Below are positions 60,548 to 64,000 of a DNA stretch of 64,000 bases, piece after piece (the first letter of the stretch is position 1; the number at the start of each line of letters is the position of its first letter). The notes beneath the pieces were generated by a model. The model worked only from the letters and a program-made list of their open reading frames with translations, was not told the DNA's origin and searched no databases. Source of the DNA: Dongia_B sp964406155 (lineage in GTDB: Bacteria > Pseudomonadota > Alphaproteobacteria > Dongiales > Dongiaceae); contig CAYOQR010000002.1 in the NCBI GenBank assembly GCA_964406155.1, forward strand, positions 62,001-126,000. Direction: 5' to 3'. The position numbers were made by a program, and so were the translations under genes.

Positions 60548-61459
60548 ATGGCCAAGATCTTCATCGACGGCGAAGCCGGGACGACCGGCCTTGGTATCCG
60601 CGAGCGGCTGCTCTCGGTTGCCGGCATTGAACTGCGCAGCCTGACCGGTGACAGCCGCAAGGATCCCGCCGCCCGCCGCGCGGTGATGGCCGAGGTGGAT
60701 CTGGTCGTGCTCTGCCTGCCCGATGATGCGGCGAAGGAATCGGTTGCCCTGGCCGACAGCCTGGGCGCGTCGGCGCCGAAGATCCTGGATGCCAGCACGG
60801 CGCATCGCGTGGCGCCCGGCTGGGTCTATGGCTTCGCCGAACTGGAGCCCGGTCATGCCGCCCGCATCGCGGCGGCGAAACGGGTCGCCAATCCCGGTTG
60901 CTATCCGACGGGCGCGGTGGCACTGCTGCGGCCGCTGGTCGAGGCCGGCCTGATCGCCGCCGACCATCCCGTCACCATCAATGCTGTCAGCGGCTATTCC
61001 GGCGGCGGCAAGGCCATGATCGAGGCCCATGACCGCGATCATGGCCCGGCTTTCGAGCTCTATGCGCTGGGGCTGGAGCACAAGCATGTGCCGGAACTCG
61101 TCGCTTACGGCAAACTGAGCCGCCGGCCGATCTTCGTGCCGTCGGTCGGGCATTTCCGCCAGGGCATGCTGGTTTCGATCCCGCTGCATCTCGACACCCT
61201 GGCGAAATCGGCTTCGGTGGCGGATCTGCGGGCTGTTCTCACGCGCTATTACGAAGGTGCCGGACTGGTTCAGGTGCTGGAGGCCGAGGCCAATGGCAAG
61301 CTGGAGCCGGAAGCGCTGAACGATACCGACAAGCTGGACCTGCGCGTCTTCGGCAACGAGGCGCATCGCCAGGCGGTATTGGTGGCGCGGCTCGACAATC
61401 TCGGCAAGGGCGCTTCGGGTGCCGCCGTGCAGAATATCAAGTTGATGTTGGGTCTCTAG
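60548..61459 (+). CDS. argC: N-acetyl-gamma-glutamyl-phosphate reductase, type 2
   Basis: 303 residues. It reduces N-acetyl-glutamyl phosphate with NADPH in arginine synthesis. MAKIFIDGEAGTTGLGIRERL is the type-2 N-terminus, NPGCYPTGA holds the catalytic Cys, and NAVSGYSGGGKAM and GHFRQGMLVSIPLHL are conserved. The ATG follows GAGGA; an ATG at 60509 is less likely. The gamma-carbonic anhydrase gene follows 14 bp later. Confidence 0.96.
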   Translation: MAKIFIDGEAGTTGLGIRERLLSVAGIELRSLTGDSRKDPAARRAVMAEVDLVVLCLPDDAAKESVALADSLGASAPKILDASTAHRVAPGWVYGFAELEPGHAARIAAAKRVANPGCYPTGAVALLRPLVEAGLIAADHPVTINAVSGYSGGGKAMIEAHDRDHGPAFELYALGLEHKHVPELVAYGKLSRRPIFVPSVGHFRQGMLVSIPLHLDTLAKSASVADLRAVLTRYYEGAGLVQVLEAEANGKLEPEALNDTDKLDLRVFGNEAHRQAVLVARLDNLGKGASGAAVQNIKLMLGL

Positions 61460-61473
61460 AGGGAGCGACCGCC

Positions 61474-62007
61474 ATGCCCGCCTTGATCAAGCCGCATCAC
61501 GGTGTAAGCCCGCGTATCGCCACCGATGCCTTCATTGCCGAAACGGCGGTAGTGATCGGCGATGTGGAGGTCGGGGAGGGAGCCTCGATCTGGTATGGTT
61601 GCGTGTTGCGCGGCGACAGCAACTCGATCCGCGTCGGAGCCCGCACCAATATCCAGGACGGCACGGTCATCCATGTCAATCATGAGCGTGAAGGGGCGGT
61701 CGGCACCCGGACGGTGATCGGCAGCGATATCACCGTGGGCCATATGGCGTTGCTGCATGCCTGTACCCTGGAGGATGGCTGCTTCATCGGCATGAAGGCC
61801 TGCATCATGGACGGCGTTGTCGTCGAGGGCGGTGCCATGGTCGCGGCAGGTGCCCTGGTGACGCCGGGCAAGCGCATCAAGCGTGGTGAACTCTGGGCCG
61901 GCAGCCCGGCCAAGTTCATGCGCAATCTGAGCGAGGCCGAAATGGCCTATTTCGGCTACTCCGCCGAGCATTACTGCGAACTTGCCACCACACACCGCCA
62001 GGCATGA
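61474..62007 (+). CDS. Gamma-carbonic anhydrase family protein
   Basis: 177 residues of left-handed beta-helix hexapeptide repeats (VVIGDVEVGEGASIWYGCVLRGD). The metal-binding His residues fall in GTVIHVNHE and GHMALLHAC, as in the YrdA/PaaY group. Carbonic anhydrase activity varies in this family. The C-terminal helix (EAEMAYFGYSAEHYCEL) is typical. It is probably co-transcribed with argC. Confidence 0.93.
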   Translation: MPALIKPHHGVSPRIATDAFIAETAVVIGDVEVGEGASIWYGCVLRGDSNSIRVGARTNIQDGTVIHVNHEREGAVGTRTVIGSDITVGHMALLHACTLEDGCFIGMKACIMDGVVVEGGAMVAAGALVTPGKRIKRGELWAGSPAKFMRNLSEAEMAYFGYSAEHYCELATTHRQA

Positions 62008-62040
62008 ACTTCCGGCGGAGTTGATCGTGCCGCCGGCCGA

Positions 62041-64000
62041 TCAGCCGGCGCGCAGTTCCAGCAGAAAGTGGTCGACCCGGGACTGAAGATCGCGGGATTG
62101 CCGAGTCAGGTCTCCCGCCGCATCAAGCATGCGCGTAGCGACACTGCCGGTTTCATTGGCGGAGACAGTGACATTGCCGATGCCGCGCGCGACCTCACTG
62201 GTGCCGGCTGCCGCATTCTCCACATTACGGCCGATCTCCTGGGTGGCGGCGCCCTGCTCCTCGACGGCGGCGGCGACCGTGCTCGTGATCAGGTTGATCT
62301 CCTCGATCGTTTTGCCGATGGCCTGGATGGCATCGACGGCCCGGCCGGTTTCCGCCTGGATCGCCGCGACCTGCTGTGAGATATCGTCGGTTGCCTTGGC
62401 GGTCTGGGTCGCCAGACTCTTCACTTCGCTGGCGACGACGGCGAAGCCCTTGCCGGCTTCACCGGCGCGTGCAGCCTCGATCGTGGCATTGAGTGCCAGC
62501 AGATTGGTCTGATTGGCGATGTCGGTGATCAACCTGATCACGTCACCGATCCGCTGAGCGGCGGTGGCAAGCCCCTGTACCTGATCATTGGTGCTTCGCG
62601 CCTGATCCGCCGCGTGTGCTGCGATCGCGGAGGAACGGGCGGTCTGGCGGCCGATTTCCGTGACCGATCCGGCAAGCTCCTCGGTGGCGGCCGCCACGGC
62701 ATTCACATTGGTGGCGGCCAGTTCGGAAGCGGCGGTGACGCTCTGCGCTTCGCCCACCGTATTGTCGGCGGAATGGGTCATGCCCTGCGCCATCGCCTGA
62801 ACATCGGTCGCGGCGGTGAGCACCTGATCGGCGACACTCTTTACATGGCGTTCGAAATCGGCGGCGGCCGTCATTTCCCGTGTCACCACGCGCCAGGTCA
62901 GCATGGTGGAAGCATAGGCACCCGCGGGGTCGAGCAATGCGCTGGCTTGCACATCGAGATATTGCGTGCCATGCCGGACCAGGGCGCGATGGGGCAGGCG
63001 GTCGGGATCGGCGAAGATACTGGCGATGTCGTCCTGGTTGCCGAAGAAGGACAGAAGGTGCCCATCGAAACCTTCGTCGGTTGCCAGGCGCTGCAGCTCC
63101 GGCGGCAAGTCGTCGGCCGGCAGCTCGGTCAACCCGGTGCGGCTGGAATGGTTCATATAGGTGATGCGGAATCCGGCCTGAGGGTCGGCGAGGACAACCT
63201 GCAAAGGCATGTCCTCGATCACCCGCTGCAGCTTGAAGGCCTCGTCGACCTGACGGTGCAAGGCGTCGAAGGCCCGCAGCATGTCGCCGATTTCGTCGCC
63301 ACGCCGCGGGTTGAGACCATGCTGGAAGGTCGCGTCACCTTCGGCCAGGGCATTGATCGCCCGGGCGGCCTTGCGGATGGCCCCGGCGATATTGCGGGTG
63401 ATGAAAAAGGTGATGATGGCGGCGAGGGCCGCCGCCGCCGCAAAGACGACCAGCGATGCCTTGAGGCCTTTGACGACGGTCTCGGTCAAGCTGTCCAGGG
63501 CATCCTGCTGGATGCTGCGGACACTATCCTCGGCAGTGGTAAGGGCATCGATCAGGTTGCCGGTCTTTTCCTCGATCGAGGCGTCGAGCGTGACGAAAGT
63601 CTTGGTATCGGCCTTGGCCTCCACCGCATCCATCAAAGCCTGTTTATCCTTGTTGAGGGAGGACAGGATATCGTTGACCGGCTCGAGCGCCGCTTCTGCA
63701 TCCTGCGGCAGCTCGGTTTTCTTCGCCTTCATCAGATCCATCTGGATCTTGTAAGGGATCGAGGTCAAGGCGACGCGATGGTCTTCGCTGACCTCGCCGC
63801 TATCTCTGTTGACCATCAGCGAAGCCTCGGCCAGCGCCAGCTCGAGGGCGGCTTCCCGAGCCGTCGAGAGAGCGGTCAATTGATCGGTGGCATCGCTGCT
63901 GCGCTGGGTCTGCCGGCTCACGGCCTGCGAACTGTACCAGGTCGTTGCCGCGATCACAGCCATACCGGCAATCAGGCTGGCGGCGATGATGATCAGTTTG
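62041..64000 (-). CDS. Methyl-accepting chemotaxis protein with PAS-like domain (5' end outside window)
   Basis: About 652 residues visible; the frame continues through the right edge, and an ATG at 63963 lies inside the first transmembrane helix (LIIIAASLIAGMAVIAATTW). A periplasmic helical domain of about 150 residues, a second transmembrane helix (VVFAAAAALAAIITFFI) and a HAMP domain follow. A PAS-like domain (FRITYMNHSSRTGL; ASTMLTWRVVTRE) precedes the MCP signalling domain with the hairpin tip LLALNATIEAARAGEAGKGFAVVA. It should signal to CheA through CheW. The ligand is unknown. It ends 33 bp from the convergent carbonic anhydrase gene. Confidence 0.93.
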   Translation of the reverse strand, partial: KLIIIAASLIAGMAVIAATTWYSSQAVSRQTQRSSDATDQLTALSTAREAALELALAEASLMVNRDSGEVSEDHRVALTSIPYKIQMDLMKAKKTELPQDAEAALEPVNDILSSLNKDKQALMDAVEAKADTKTFVTLDASIEEKTGNLIDALTTAEDSVRSIQQDALDSLTETVVKGLKASLVVFAAAAALAAIITFFITRNIAGAIRKAARAINALAEGDATFQHGLNPRRGDEIGDMLRAFDALHRQVDEAFKLQRVIEDMPLQVVLADPQAGFRITYMNHSSRTGLTELPADDLPPELQRLATDEGFDGHLLSFFGNQDDIASIFADPDRLPHRALVRHGTQYLDVQASALLDPAGAYASTMLTWRVVTREMTAAADFERHVKSVADQVLTAATDVQAMAQGMTHSADNTVGEAQSVTAASELAATNVNAVAAATEELAGSVTEIGRQTARSSAIAAHAADQARSTNDQVQGLATAAQRIGDVIRLITDIANQTNLLALNATIEAARAGEAGKGFAVVASEVKSLATQTAKATDDISQQVAAIQAETGRAVDAIQAIGKTIEEINLITSTVAAAVEEQGAATQEIGRNVENAAAGTSEVARGIGNVTVSANETGSVATRMLDAAGDLTRQSRDLQSRVDHFLLELRAG

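Overview
The window is a high-G+C, gene-dense piece of an alphaproteobacterial chromosome. A Rhodospirillales-type bacterium is the best guess; no genus can be assigned from sequence alone. The pointers are a PopZ-type polar organiser (DUF2497) beside tolC and valS, the dgt / SPOR / nagZ / scpAB / tatABC / serS / surE / pcm / nlpD gene order, a type-2 argC, and TTAA-N7-TTAA motifs of the CtrA type. No insertion sequence, prophage, CRISPR array or rRNA was seen. One tRNA (Cys, GCA) is present.

Bases 1-17,250 form a type I secretion locus: the 3' 9.6 kb of a giant RTX adhesin (its start lies outside the window), a SAM methyltransferase carrying a regulatory-type domain, an LssB/LapB-type ABC exporter, an HlyD-type adaptor and a dedicated TolC-family outer-membrane protein. 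A perfect CtrA-type site precedes the last gene. Bases 17,400-24,300 hold tRNA-Cys, a degenerate Pcm-like protein, a rhodanese, a second TolC, popZ and valS. Bases 24,490-32,500 hold small operons: a PAS protein; a LemA lipoprotein with two TPM-domain proteins; a diguanylate cyclase (reverse strand, with a CtrA-type site upstream); an M81 peptidase with a HAD phosphatase; and, on the reverse strand, exonuclease III, ErpA and a GFA-family protein.

Bases 32,600-49,320 carry the conserved housekeeping cluster, modified in several ways. argS, which often follows dgt, is not there. A site-2 protease sits between nagZ and scpA, and a two-gene Fbp-type ABC transporter sits between scpB and tatA. ScpA has a long acidic N-terminal extension and ScpB a polyacidic C-terminal tail of about 240 residues. 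Bases 49,490-55,050 hold a YegD-like Hsp70, a GNAT-like protein, and a hybrid histidine kinase whose N-terminus matches the copper/ethylene-binding domain of plant ethylene receptors, followed by a single-domain response regulator. The remainder has CBS/DUF294, DnaQ-like exonuclease, enoyl-CoA hydratase and alpha/beta-hydrolase genes on the reverse strand, then rplM-rpsI behind a clear sigma-70-type promoter, argC, a gamma-carbonic anhydrase, and a chemoreceptor running off the right edge.

The most notable items are the ethylene-receptor-like kinase, the adhesin export locus with its embedded methyltransferase, CtrA-type sites next to adhesion and c-di-GMP genes, the acidic ScpA/ScpB extensions, a pair of TTTGCC/GGCAAA elements upstream of tatA, and a recurring pattern of short tandem duplications (14-20 bp) in intergenic spacers. 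All family assignments come from reading motifs and gene order; no database search was possible.
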